Numbered from the stretch's first letter, positions 8,277 through 15,809 are shown. The stretch: 16,596 nucleotides of DNA from Methanothrix sp. (GCA_028688535.1 JAQTXY010000004.1:1-16596); one strand, 5' to 3'. Numbers and translations are program-made. Notes: generated by a model not told the origin, from the sequence alone.

Positions 8277-8786
8277 ATGAAAGAAGTCTTCGTCCGCCTG
8301 GACCGATGTTTAGGCTGCAAGTCCTGTGAGATGGCCTGCGCAGTGGAGCATTCCGCCGGCAAGAGCCTAATCTCGGCTATCTCTGAGAAGCCGGGACCGG
8401 TGCGCCGCGTTTATGTGGAGATGGCAGAGGGGCAGAAGATGCCTCTCGTCTGCCGCCACTGCGAGGATGCGCCCTGTGTTGCCGTCTGCCGTACCGGCGG
8501 CATGCACCAGGACGCGGTTACCGGCATCGTCGATCGCAATCAAGAGAATTGTGTAGGCTGCTGGATGTGCGCTATGGTCTGCCCCTACGGGGTCATAGGC
8601 CGACACACTGAGGTGCGCATGGCTGTAAAGTGCGATCGCTGCAAGAATCTGGACATTCCTGCATGTGTAGCCGCCTGTCCCACCGGAACATTGATCTTTG
8701 CCACACAGCGAGAATTCGTGGAGATGATGCGAAAGGAAGCCGCCCTGCGGATCGCCCGGGAAGCAAGAGGCCTGGCTAAGGCCTGA
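8277..8786 (+). CDS. cooF: CooF-like four-cluster [4Fe-4S] ferredoxin
   Basis: 169 residues with four sets of four cysteines: C-x2-C-x2-C-x3-C at 11-21 (CLGCKSCEMAC), CRHCEDAPCVAVC, CVGCWMCAMVCP, and CDRCKNLDIPACVAACP. This is the HycB/CooF arrangement, a polyferredoxin-like electron-transfer subunit. The ATG at 8277 is preferred over GTG 8262 because a GAGGAG overlapping the cooS stop lies 7 nt before it; the two genes are almost certainly cotranscribed. In bacteria CooF takes electrons from CooS to a membrane hydrogenase or other acceptor. No hydrogenase genes are visible here, so the acceptor could be a soluble ferredoxin pool, heterodisulfide reductase or the Fpo complex; that choice is inference. 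It is predicted cytoplasmic, with no signal or membrane segment. Confidence 0.92.
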   Translation: MKEVFVRLDRCLGCKSCEMACAVEHSAGKSLISAISEKPGPVRRVYVEMAEGQKMPLVCRHCEDAPCVAVCRTGGMHQDAVTGIVDRNQENCVGCWMCAMVCPYGVIGRHTEVRMAVKCDRCKNLDIPACVAACPTGTLIFATQREFVEMMRKEAALRIAREARGLAKA

Positions 8787-8897
8787 ATTTGATCAAAGAG
8801 GGTGACGGGGATAGCTAGGAGACAACGGCATATATGCTACTTCCTCGAATCACCCAATAATCAAGGAAATAACCAAATAGCCCAACGAACAAATACA

Positions 8898-9380
8898 ATG
8901 GAGAACATGAAGCTGAAAGTCAAGATCACCGGTCCCAGGGTACATGACGTGGGCTATAGATATTTCCTAATGAGCAATGCCATGGACTTAGGTCTCAAGG
9001 GCTTCCATGCCCGCAACAGGATGAGCGGAGAGGTGCAGGAAGTGATAGTCTTGGTTGAGGGCGATGAAGAAGCAATCGCAGACTTCGGAAAGCTGGTAGA
9101 GACAAAGAAGCCTGAGCACTCAAAGGTATCGAATATTGCCTTCCAGAACTATGAGGGCGATGTTATGAGGGCAGGCGAGTATGCCCAGGTGTGCACGGCC
9201 CTGCAGATGAATAAGGCCATACCGCTCTTGCTGAAGATCCAAAACAACACCAGTGTCACACCTCAAATCCTGGAAGAGATCAAAGACGTGAGGGAAGATA
9301 TTCAACCAGGATATGGGGTCAATTTCCGGCAGGTACAATCTGATGTCCGAGCGATAAAAGAACGCTTGGGCATGCAGTGA
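8898..9380 (+). CDS. Acylphosphatase-domain protein with C-terminal extension
   Basis: 160 residues from ATG 8898 (or 157 from ATG 8907; an open frame runs further upstream but has no homologous content). The N-terminal 90 residues are an acylphosphatase fold: ITGPRVHDVGYRYFL contains the phosphate-loop pattern with the catalytic Arg, and GFHARN provides the Asn seen in VRN of true acylphosphatases, followed by a VLVEGDEEAI segment. Acylphosphatases hydrolyse acyl phosphates such as acetyl or carbamoyl phosphate. The remaining 65-70 residues, mostly helical and charged (ILEEIKDVREDI...VRAIKERLG), are not part of the minimal enzyme and may be an interaction domain. It lies 111 nt after cooF on the same strand and may share its transcript. 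Activity is inferred from two conserved residues only. Confidence 0.8.
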   Translation: MENMKLKVKITGPRVHDVGYRYFLMSNAMDLGLKGFHARNRMSGEVQEVIVLVEGDEEAIADFGKLVETKKPEHSKVSNIAFQNYEGDVMRAGEYAQVCTALQMNKAIPLLLKIQNNTSVTPQILEEIKDVREDIQPGYGVNFRQVQSDVRAIKERLGMQ

Positions 9381-9656
9381 GCTTGCCGCCAAGCCAGAAA
9401 GAATCCAGGGCTAAGAGCTAGTGGCGGTTCTGGAAACGAGGTCAAACGGCGGCGGCGCACTCCGCCGTAGAACTGCTGGGTATTCAAACCTTAACTCTGC
9501 TGACGGAGGAATATAGTCGGAGACGTAGTCGATAGATATTGATTTATGATAATACATCATCCCTAATGTAACGAAAATAAACGGATAAGCATTCGATAGC
9601 TTGTGGCTTGATCCCAAGAATCTTATTTCCTGCACTACTGCGGAGTTAAGGTTAGA
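9381..9656. other. Intergenic region with a 14-nt inverted repeat
   Basis: About 280 nt between convergent genes. A 14-nt segment at 9487-9500 (AACCTTAACTCTGC) recurs inverted at 9640-9653 with one mismatch, 139 nt apart. A GC-rich CGGCGGCGGCG / CCGCCG inverted pair lies at about 9446-9466. No convincing gene: a 74-codon minus-strand frame here resembles nothing known to me. The repeat may be a decayed mobile-element remnant or chance. Confidence 0.35.
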
Positions 9657-10448
9657 CTAATGGAAATAATCCCTCCATGATAAATCCTTGATAAATGAAT
9701 CATCGGTTTCCATATCAAAAATATCCTCAAGTCGTTTGTATAGACATGCAAGGACTTCAAAAACCTTTTCCGTCTCCATCTCAACAATAGTCATATTCTC
9801 AACCGTTTCAGACAACACAGGCTTACCTTCATTCGACGGTGCGGAATATCTACCGGACCATTCTAAATGCTCGTTGATATCATCTAAGAGTTTCTTTTCG
9901 TCATCTTTTAAAGATATCCCCAAACCTTTTATCAGATCTGGTGCAGTGTGACCCAAAATCCCGAGTTTCTTTAAGGTTGCCCCATCTACTATCGTATTAT
10001 CTTCTTTCAGTACTCTCGCGACTTTTATACCCTTTGCTAGGTTCTCGACTGCCATACCCATCAACATCATATAAACAGGTACAAGATTTAGATAAGGTTT
10101 TAAATTTATATTAATATCTTCGCAAGACATCATTTTTCCAGGACATGCCATTGCGAAATCTTGACGTATGATGGGTTTCAAATCTAGACTTAAAATGGAT
10201 TTCTTTCCTGACTTCACTTGCTCCAACTCGGTTTTTAATTGTTCCAACTCAGCTTTAGATTGTTCAAATTCCGTTTCAAGTCGTTTATTTTCTGCCTTAA
10301 GTCGCTTTCTGCTATTTATTCTTTCTGCTTCCAATCGATCCTGATATAAATCACATAAATCTTTTGCAGCATAAAATAATCCACGGGATGTAAATTTCCA
10401 ACTCCATGGGTTGCATATGACTTTCCTATAAGATTCTTTGGCATCCAT
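9657..10448 (-). CDS. Coiled-coil/HEPN-like protein of unknown function
   Basis: 263 residues, clearly more AT-rich than the neighbouring metabolic genes, suggesting acquisition by transfer. The N-terminus (1-35) has an unusual CNPWSWKFTSRGLFYAAKDL segment. Residues 37-80 are a charged heptad coiled coil with EQ(S/L)K(A/T)ELEQ repeats. The C-terminal half is helical and includes PVYMMLMGMAVENLAKG, GHTAPDLIKGLGISL, and a DDINEHLEWSGRYSAP motif, then a long helix ending near the C-terminus. The pattern of a helix, Gly-His with Leu spacing and W-x-GRY-x-x-P reminds me of HEPN-like helical domains often encoded beside defence or toxin genes, but the canonical R-x4-6-H RNase motif is not visible. 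A TATA box 21-30 nt before the ATG suggests leaderless transcription. Function is not assigned. Confidence 0.75.
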   Translation of the reverse strand: MDAKESYRKVICNPWSWKFTSRGLFYAAKDLCDLYQDRLEAERINSRKRLKAENKRLETEFEQSKAELEQLKTELEQVKSGKKSILSLDLKPIIRQDFAMACPGKMMSCEDININLKPYLNLVPVYMMLMGMAVENLAKGIKVARVLKEDNTIVDGATLKKLGILGHTAPDLIKGLGISLKDDEKKLLDDINEHLEWSGRYSAPSNEGKPVLSETVENMTIVEMETEKVFEVLACLYKRLEDIFDMETDDSFIKDLSWRDYFH

Positions 10449-10468
10449 CGCATATCACTCTTAACCTA

Positions 10469-10478
10469 AGTATAAAAC
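10469..10478 (-). promoter_or_regulatory. TATA box of the coiled-coil gene
   Basis: TTTTATACTT on the minus strand, 21-30 nt before the ATG at 10448. It matches the archaeal TATA position for a leaderless transcript. Evidence is composition and spacing only. Confidence 0.45.
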
Positions 10479-10667
10479 TAATATTTTAAATGTAATACCC
10501 CGCAGCTTGCTGCGACTGGGATAGAGTGCATGCGTATTCAACTTTAGGTTTGGATCAGCTTAACCTGGTTTGGTTTTGGTGCAACGGCGTATTACATGCC
10601 CTTATGCTTGCATCGGGGCGCGTCGCTGCCATTTGATTCTAGTTATGGCTATTTCTGACATAAGGCG

Positions 10668-12038
10668 CTAGACTATAGGCGTCAGGCTGATCCTGTTCCT
10701 ATCTTCCAGAAGCATATAATAGGGCTCAGTTCGGGGGATGATTCCATAAAGACACAGCCCGCCGTTCAATTCATTGACCAGCAAATAAGTATCCGCCGTA
10801 TGCACGGCCATGTTCATGCTCTCCTGACCGCTCTTCACCACGAGCAAATTGATATCGTTGGTCTCCTTCCAGTTACGGATCATCAGGTTGACTAAATTGA
10901 GCACTGCCTTGTAGCCGAAGGCAAACTCAATGGAGTCCAGGCCGATGATATTCAGTATAGGCCGTCCCGTCCTCTCTCGCAGTGCATCCCATTTCTCCTG
11001 CAGCTCTTCACCCCATGCTACCGGATCATCTCCCTCAGGCGAAGAGACAACTACATTGGTAGGCACAAAGATGTCACGCGTGCTGAGCTGGTAGCCGATG
11101 CTGGGCAGAATGAAGACGCCCCTGCCGTTCTTAAGGGCATTCGACGCCAGGGCAGTTAGGATCTGGTAGTACCTCTTGCCAACACCATGGTCTATCTCCA
11201 CAACATTGCATGAGCCGTACTTCAGACCGCCTGTAATTTCATCCAGGTCAGGAATGCCAGTGGAGATGCGATCCGTTTTGGGATCGGGAACTCTCACACC
11301 ATCACGGCCAATTCTGGCATCCTCATGTTCCCGGTAAGGCTCAAAGAACCGAAACCGCCCATTGTGCAATGTAACGGTGTAGGTCTTCTGGCCGATCTCG
11401 ACTCCTCGCAACTTGTCCAGTTTTATCTGCCGAACATAGCGGCTCCTCATGCTCCCTTCGGCGTAGCCGGGCAAACGGAACTGCTCCATGGTCACTACTC
11501 CGTCCACAATGTAGTCCAAAGGCATGACACTGGCAAATTCGGAGACAAAGATCAGGTGCGTATCCAGATCTCGAGCAAATTCGCAGATATTTTGCTCAAA
11601 GCCGTGTTGGGCATCCCCGATGAGGTGAGCGGTATAATTCAAGACAGCATCCCAACTATCGATAATAATCATAGGATTGTCCATCTCCTCTGCCTCATCA
11701 AAGAATACTTTAAAAAAATCCAAAACTGCATAATAGTTGGATAGGTCTTTTCCTACACCCCTCAGGCTCTCTAAGAGCTTGCTCTGAGTGGCATTGACCA
11801 CATTCTTGGGCGGGACGACCTCTTTTACCCAAGGGTTGGTGGCATAGAGCCGGCGAGGATCTATGCGAGTGGATATGTACATTCCATTCCTATCCTCGCA
11901 TAAGCTATTCATGATCTCCAGGGCTAAAGTAGTCTTGCCGGTTCCAGGCAAGCCTTTGATAAGAAGCGTCTGGCCGCTTTCAACAGTGAAGAAATCTTTG
12001 ATCTCCATTGGTATAGACATTTGCGGGGCGCTGAGCAT
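10668..12038 (-). CDS. KaiC/GvpD-like tandem RecA-fold ATPase with degenerate second P-loop
   Basis: 456 residues from ATG 12038, chosen because GAGG lies nine nt upstream within the end of the preceding gene; a TTG at 12053 would overlap that gene. The first RecA-like domain has an intact Walker A, GLPGTGKTT (29-37), and Walker B, MIIID (123-127). The second begins with the KaiC-family signature STGIPDLDEITGGL near residue 260, but its P-loop reads DHGVGKRYY, lacking the usual first Gly and the Ser/Thr after Lys, so it is probably not a standard ATP hydrolysing site. A second Walker B-like LNIIGLDSIE follows. This two-domain layout resembles GvpD/RAD55-type KaiC relatives, used as regulators or circadian-type switches. 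No gas-vesicle structural genes are in the window. It is cotranscribed with an upstream HTH gene (4 nt gap) and probably acts with it. Confidence 0.85.
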   Translation of the reverse strand: MLSAPQMSIPMEIKDFFTVESGQTLLIKGLPGTGKTTLALEIMNSLCEDRNGMYISTRIDPRRLYATNPWVKEVVPPKNVVNATQSKLLESLRGVGKDLSNYYAVLDFFKVFFDEAEEMDNPMIIIDSWDAVLNYTAHLIGDAQHGFEQNICEFARDLDTHLIFVSEFASVMPLDYIVDGVVTMEQFRLPGYAEGSMRSRYVRQIKLDKLRGVEIGQKTYTVTLHNGRFRFFEPYREHEDARIGRDGVRVPDPKTDRISTGIPDLDEITGGLKYGSCNVVEIDHGVGKRYYQILTALASNALKNGRGVFILPSIGYQLSTRDIFVPTNVVVSSPEGDDPVAWGEELQEKWDALRERTGRPILNIIGLDSIEFAFGYKAVLNLVNLMIRNWKETNDINLLVVKSGQESMNMAVHTADTYLLVNELNGGLCLYGIIPRTEPYYMLLEDRNRISLTPIV

Positions 12039-12042
12039 GTAT

Positions 12043-12432
12043 TTATTCCTCAATTAATATATCTTCAGTATTTTGGCACATGCATTTGTTGGCACGCTTC
12101 AAGAGTGCGCAGATCCGATTCGGATCGACCTGAAATGAAAAGTGAACTGTATCATCTTCGTCGCAATAAAAATCAATATCCACCTTTGGTTGCGCCTCTT
12201 TTTTTAGAGTCTGCGCTCCCTCTTCCCTATGCTTAATGCCTGTTCTTCTACTTCTCCAGAGTTTGGAAGGGCCTACCTCCACGAATTCGACCAAACCTTC
12301 GGAGCTGAGCACGGAGAGGTATTTGATCACCGTGGTCTTGCTAACGCCTGCTTTCTTGGCCACATCTACCGTGGTAAGACCCACCTCGGCTTCACCTATG
12401 ACATCCAGGATCTTTTCTTTGTATGAGGCCAT
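12043..12432 (-). CDS. Winged-helix/HTH transcriptional regulator
   Basis: 129 residues. The N-terminal 55 form a winged helix-turn-helix: ILDVIGEAEVGLTTVDVAKKAGVSKTTVIKYLSVLSSEGLVEFVEV, with the recognition helix around SKTTVIKYLSVL and a wing before SKLWRSRR. The C-terminal part is an acidic beta-rich segment (DIDFYCDEDDTVHFSFQVD), possibly a ligand or dimer domain, ending in a CMCQNTEDILIEE tail. The gene is first of a two-gene unit with the KaiC-like ATPase and is divergent from mtrA across 140 nt, a layout common for local regulators. It may therefore control its own operon and mtrAH; that is inference. GGTGG just upstream of the ATG may act as ribosome binding site. Confidence 0.85.
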   Translation of the reverse strand: MASYKEKILDVIGEAEVGLTTVDVAKKAGVSKTTVIKYLSVLSSEGLVEFVEVGPSKLWRSRRTGIKHREEGAQTLKKEAQPKVDIDFYCDEDDTVHFSFQVDPNRICALLKRANKCMCQNTEDILIEE

Positions 12433-12572
12433 TTTGCTGCCACCGTGTGATTAACTTATTTGATCTACTCATATTTCAATATTTCATAGAGATTCTTACG
12501 GGGCAATCATGCCGGATGCAAGACGGAAAAAATAAATGCAGATCGGTTGTAAGAGTACCGGCAGGAGAGATA
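12433..12572. promoter_or_regulatory. Divergent promoter region between the HTH regulator and mtrA
   Basis: 140 nt hold the promoters of both units. An AT-rich stretch with ATATTTCAATATTTC at about 12471-12485 could serve the regulator, and AAAAAATAAATG at about 12526-12537 is a TATA-like element for mtrA. GGAGAG directly precedes the mtrA ATG. No clear operator palindrome was found by eye. Confidence 0.35.
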
Positions 12573-13202
12573 ATGGCAAAGGAATGCAATAGCACTAAAC
12601 CGGGCTATGAGGACCCATGGCCGCCTGTGCGCGGCGACTATCAGGTAGGCAATGCAAATGCCGCTGTGGCGGTGGTAACCTTAGCCAGTCCCATCTTCCC
12701 CAAGGGCGCTGCCATCTGCGGCCAGTGCAAGACTGAGAATCTGGGCGTCGAGAAGATCGTGGCCAATGTGATATCCAATTGCAATATCAGAATTCTTATC
12801 CTCTGCGGTGCGGAGTCGAAGGGCCATCTGCCAGGCAATACCATTATGGCGCTACATAAAAATGGCATAGATGAACAGGGCAGAATAATCGGCTCAAAAG
12901 GCGCCATACCTTTCATCCAGAATCTGCCGGCGCAGGCCATCGTGCGCTTCCAGAAGCAAGTGACGCTGGTGGACTGCATCGGCCTGGAAGATATTGAGCA
13001 GATCGAAGAGCAGATCTCCAGATATAGCCGCAATTGTGAGCCCTATCCCGAAAAGCCCTTCCAGGTGATGAAAAGAAAGGCTGCATCGCAGCAGATTGCA
13101 TTTGGCCAGGGAGACCTGTCCTTTGGCGGTAGGGTCGTCATGGATACATCAGCCTGGCTCGTAAAGGAAGAGACTATGGCGAAGGCTAATGCAGAGGGAT
13201 GA
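12573..13202 (+). CDS. mtrA: Soluble MtrA-type corrinoid protein
   Basis: 209 residues from ATG 12573 (GGAGA just upstream; a longer open frame exists but without homology). It matches the cytoplasmic corrinoid domain of tetrahydromethanopterin S-methyltransferase subunit A: GYEDPWPPVRGDYQVGN (11-27), FPKGAAICGQCKTENLGVEK, and LILCGAESKGHLPGNTI with His85 at the place of the cobalt-ligating His (His84 in the Methanothermobacter protein). The C-terminal transmembrane helix that anchors MtrA in the sodium-pumping Mtr complex is absent; the chain ends in a hydrophilic MDTSAWLVKEETMAKANAEG. The other Mtr genes (E, D, C, B, F, G) are not nearby, while MtrH follows after 3 nt. It is therefore a stand-alone cytoplasmic methyl carrier, comparable in concept to soluble MtrA homologues such as CmtA of Methanosarcina. 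The substrate is inferred. Confidence 0.9.
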   Translation: MAKECNSTKPGYEDPWPPVRGDYQVGNANAAVAVVTLASPIFPKGAAICGQCKTENLGVEKIVANVISNCNIRILILCGAESKGHLPGNTIMALHKNGIDEQGRIIGSKGAIPFIQNLPAQAIVRFQKQVTLVDCIGLEDIEQIEEQISRYSRNCEPYPEKPFQVMKRKAASQQIAFGQGDLSFGGRVVMDTSAWLVKEETMAKANAEG

Positions 13203-13205
13203 CTA

Positions 13206-14129
13206 GTGTTTCGATTCAGCAAAGAGCAATCCATTGTAAATGTGGCGGGCGTGAAATTTGGGGGCCAGTGCGGCCAGTTGCCTTCGGTTCTATGCGGCAC
13301 TATCTTCTATCAGGGGCACAAGATTGTAGCAGATGAGGAGAAAGGCATCTTCGACCGGACGGCAGCGGAGAGGCTGATATCCCGTCAGGCAGAGCTGTCC
13401 GAGGAGACGGGATGCCCCTCGGTGTTGCACCTCTACGTTCGTAGTATCGAGGCTTTTGAACGGTACCTTGATTTCACCGAACAGGTATGGTGCGGCCCGT
13501 TCATTATAGATTCTGCGGATGCCGCCACACGCAGCGCGGCTGCGCTCCTGGTTTCTGAACTGGGCTATGCCGACCGAGCCATTTACAACAGCATCAGCCT
13601 AGCCACGGAGGAGAAAGAAGCGCAGGCCCTGCGGGATTCGGAGATCGACTCGGCCATCATCCTGGCCTATAACCCGTCCCAGCCAGGCGTGGACGGCTCA
13701 CTGGCCATCCTGGAGACGGGCGGGACAGTGCGTGAGAAGGGCCTGCTGGCCGCAGCCCGTGAGAATGGAATGCGCAATCTGCTCATCGATCCAGCGGTGT
13801 TGCCCCTGGGCAGCGGAGCCGGATCGGCTCTGCGCTTTGCAGTAGCTGCCAAGGCGCGCCTGGGCCTGCCTGTGGGATCAGGCATTCACAATGCCGTATC
13901 CTCCTGGCCCTGGCTGCGGAAAAAAGAGATGACGATCAGAAAGGGCTGCGATGCGGCGGCAGGAGCCATGCAGCTTTTGGCTGCAGCCGATTTCCTGCTA
14001 TACGGGCCGATCGAGAGCGCGGATGTCATCTTTCCTGCGGCAGCCATGGCTGACATCCTCATTGCCGAGGCGGTGCGCGATCTGGATATCGCTCCGGGAG
14101 AGGCGCATCCCCTGCACCGATTGGTTTAG
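13206..14129 (+). CDS. mtrH: MtrH-type methyl-tetrahydromethanopterin:corrinoid methyltransferase
   Basis: 307 residues from a GTG at 13206, preceded by GAGGGAT near the mtrA stop. The N-terminal VNVAGVKFGGQCGQLPSVLCGTIFYQGHKIV is the family signature of MtrH, which binds methyl-tetrahydromethanopterin in a TIM barrel and methylates the corrinoid of MtrA. Other matching parts are an EETGCPSVLHLY stretch, FIIDSADAATRSAA, ILAYNPSQPGVDG, LLIDPAVLPLGSGAG, GLPVGSGIHNAVSSW and a final LLYGPIESADVIFPAAAMAD. Length is normal and no domain is broken. Together with the soluble MtrA next door it forms a two-protein methyl-transfer module outside the membrane complex. A third component that methylates coenzyme M or another acceptor is not visible here. 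Confidence 0.92.
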   Translation: MFRFSKEQSIVNVAGVKFGGQCGQLPSVLCGTIFYQGHKIVADEEKGIFDRTAAERLISRQAELSEETGCPSVLHLYVRSIEAFERYLDFTEQVWCGPFIIDSADAATRSAAALLVSELGYADRAIYNSISLATEEKEAQALRDSEIDSAIILAYNPSQPGVDGSLAILETGGTVREKGLLAAARENGMRNLLIDPAVLPLGSGAGSALRFAVAAKARLGLPVGSGIHNAVSSWPWLRKKEMTIRKGCDAAAGAMQLLAAADFLLYGPIESADVIFPAAAMADILIAEAVRDLDIAPGEAHPLHRLV

Positions 14130-14183
14130 GGTGCATCCACAGATCATCGGTAAAGGAAAACACAACGAAATGACGAATAATAT

Positions 14184-14432
14184 TATGGTGCCAAGGGCTT
14201 CACGGTGGCCACCTACGTCATCTGCCAGCTCAAAACAAAGGGGCTTGCGCCCGTTGGCATGATCAACATCCGCTCTGAGCCGATCGTGGCAGTGGGGGCC
14301 ATCATCAGCGGCATTCCCCTGGTGGACAGAGTGACAGAGGAGATTTTGCGGGTTGAGAGCGAAGGGTGGTGGAGGTCGACACCGACCGGGACTGGTCAAG
14401 GTTTCCGAACTGATTGGTTAGCTGGCGTCTAA
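14184..14432 (+). pseudogene. Remnant of phosphomevalonate dehydratase small subunit (aconitase X swivel, DUF126)
   Basis: The frame starting TAT at 14184 reads YGAKGFTVATYVICQLKTKG, then APVGMINIRSEPIVAVGAIISGIPLVDR. This matches the C-terminal half of the DUF126 swivel domain, whose family pattern is roughly G-K-G-S-x-x-x-S-Y...AP..I.N...EPIVA.GAI..GIPLVD. In archaea this small subunit works with the aconitase X large subunit to dehydrate mevalonate 5-phosphate in isoprenoid synthesis. About 60 N-terminal residues are missing. After about residue 55 the expected GVVEVDTDRDW is in another frame, and KVSELIG in a third, so the end is also frameshifted. An intact copy presumably exists elsewhere in the genome. 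The fragment follows mtrH by 54 nt. Confidence 0.65.
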
Positions 14433-14723
14433 TTTCAACTCCTTCCTCTTTTCGTCTCCCTTAGCAGTTTGTTGCCTTCATCAAGCACAAGGATTATATG
14501 TTTAACATAATAGCTAACTTTGATCATAATAGTAATCACATGTGCTAACATATGAAGAAAAAGATATCTGATATAGAGGTATAGCCATTGATAAATAATC
14601 AAATAATGATCTCATTGCTTGCAGGCCTTGTATCTGAATGTCAAATTTAACAGGCATATCTTTTAGGTCTGGAAAGATGATGTCCATATTCGACCTGAAC
14701 AGAGATTTTAAAGGTGCAGTTTT
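14433..14723. other. Intergenic region before the frhB-like gene
   Basis: 291 nt, AT-rich in the middle, with no gene or RNA I can support. A TATA-like AATAATCAAATAATG occurs around 14594-14608 and AAAGGTG precedes the frhB-like ATG. The region probably carries the promoter of that gene and the end of the degraded fragment. Confidence 0.35.
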
Positions 14724-15782
14724 ATGCAGGAAAATGTTTTAATTAAGCCCACGCTTCTACCATATCAAGAGCTTGAGGAAAAGGTTTGGCAAAAGGCCAT
14801 TTGTGCAGGTTGCAGGGGATGTATCGCTGTATGCCTTGCAGATACACTGGCTTATGATCATGAGCTGAATCAGCCGTGTGAGGCTAACCCATGTATTGAG
14901 TGCAAAGCATGTCTAGACGCCTGCCCACGCTTGCCAGCAAATGTAGAAAACATGGATTCTTCAGACGTCATCGGACCCTACCTCGACATAAAGAATGTGA
15001 GATCTGAGAAAGCTAACGAACGCTTCCAGAATGGAGGTGCTGTCATTGCACTATTGACTGCGGCGCTGGAAGAAGAACTGGTGGATTGTGCTCTTGTTAT
15101 GGGTTTGGACCGATGGACACAGAAATCGTATCCTCAAGTTGTTTACGATACTTCTGAACTGAATAAGTCTGCAGGAAGCAAATATACGAGCAATGCGGTG
15201 TTGGAATCCATTAAGGAGCTAGTTAAGGATCCGAAGGTGAAGAATATCGCGCTCGTGGGAACGCCTTGCACTGTTCAGTCAGTTGGACTTCTGAGGATGT
15301 CCTCTAATGAATATGCCGTGAAGCTTGTCCAAAAAGTAAGGTTCCTCATCGGGCTATTCTGCTTCGAAGCTTTCAGCGAAAATGTGATACCAGGAATAAC
15401 AGAGCGCATTGGCGTTTCACCTTGGCGCATCGATAAAATGAGCGCAGGTGAGGGACAGATGACTGTAACGCTTCGGGATCGAAGTATGAAGTCAATTCCC
15501 CTTGCTGAACTAGATGAATATGTCAAGCCCGGCTGCAGGGCTTGTACCGACTTTACAGCTAAACTTTCAGATATTTCCGTGGGCGGCATAGGAAGCGCTC
15601 CAGGGATGAGTTCTGTGATTACCAGAACTCCCGAAGGCATGGGCTTATTCAATATTGCTGAAGAGATGGGATTGCTAAAAGTCTCTGATGGTGTGAATAT
15701 CGAGGCTATCAAGAAAGTAGGTGGGCAAAAGATTAGAAAGAACCATATTGCGAACGAGTTGGCAATTTCACAACAAAGATAG
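14724..15782 (+). CDS. FrhB/FdhB-family F420-dependent oxidoreductase beta subunit
   Basis: 352 residues from ATG 14724, with AAAGGTG upstream. The N-terminal part carries two ferredoxin-like cysteine groups, CAGCRGCIAVC (27-37) and CIECKACLDACP (about 57-68). The body has FrhB-type features: NGGAVIALLTAALEE, VGTPCTVQSVG, FLIGLFCFEAFSE, and PGCRACTDFTAKLSDISVGGIGS near residue 270-292. FrhB-family proteins bind FAD and an Fe-S cluster and oxidise or reduce coenzyme F420 for a partner: hydrogenase, formate dehydrogenase, the Fpo complex or others. No hydrogenase or formate dehydrogenase alpha subunit is present. The next frame is a broken formylmethanofuran dehydrogenase subunit B, so this subunit may be orphaned or serve a partner elsewhere. 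The gene shows no damage. Confidence 0.88.
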   Translation: MQENVLIKPTLLPYQELEEKVWQKAICAGCRGCIAVCLADTLAYDHELNQPCEANPCIECKACLDACPRLPANVENMDSSDVIGPYLDIKNVRSEKANERFQNGGAVIALLTAALEEELVDCALVMGLDRWTQKSYPQVVYDTSELNKSAGSKYTSNAVLESIKELVKDPKVKNIALVGTPCTVQSVGLLRMSSNEYAVKLVQKVRFLIGLFCFEAFSENVIPGITERIGVSPWRIDKMSAGEGQMTVTLRDRSMKSIPLAELDEYVKPGCRACTDFTAKLSDISVGGIGSAPGMSSVITRTPEGMGLFNIAEEMGLLKVSDGVNIEAIKKVGGQKIRKNHIANELAISQQR

Positions 15783-15809
15783 CTCGGCTATTCATTTTTG
15801 GGGCGAATT

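Noticed and set aside
9411..9635. Minus-strand frame of 74 codons
   Set aside because: No signal, domain or ribosome site; low complexity at the C-terminal part; probably a chance frame.
9657..10448. Calling the coiled-coil protein a HEPN ribonuclease
   Set aside because: The R-x4-6-H catalytic motif is not visible, so only a loose HEPN-like resemblance is stated.
10668..12038. Gas-vesicle cluster based on the GvpD-like protein
   Set aside because: No GvpA or other gas-vesicle structural gene is in the window; KaiC relatives of this type occur widely without gas vesicles.
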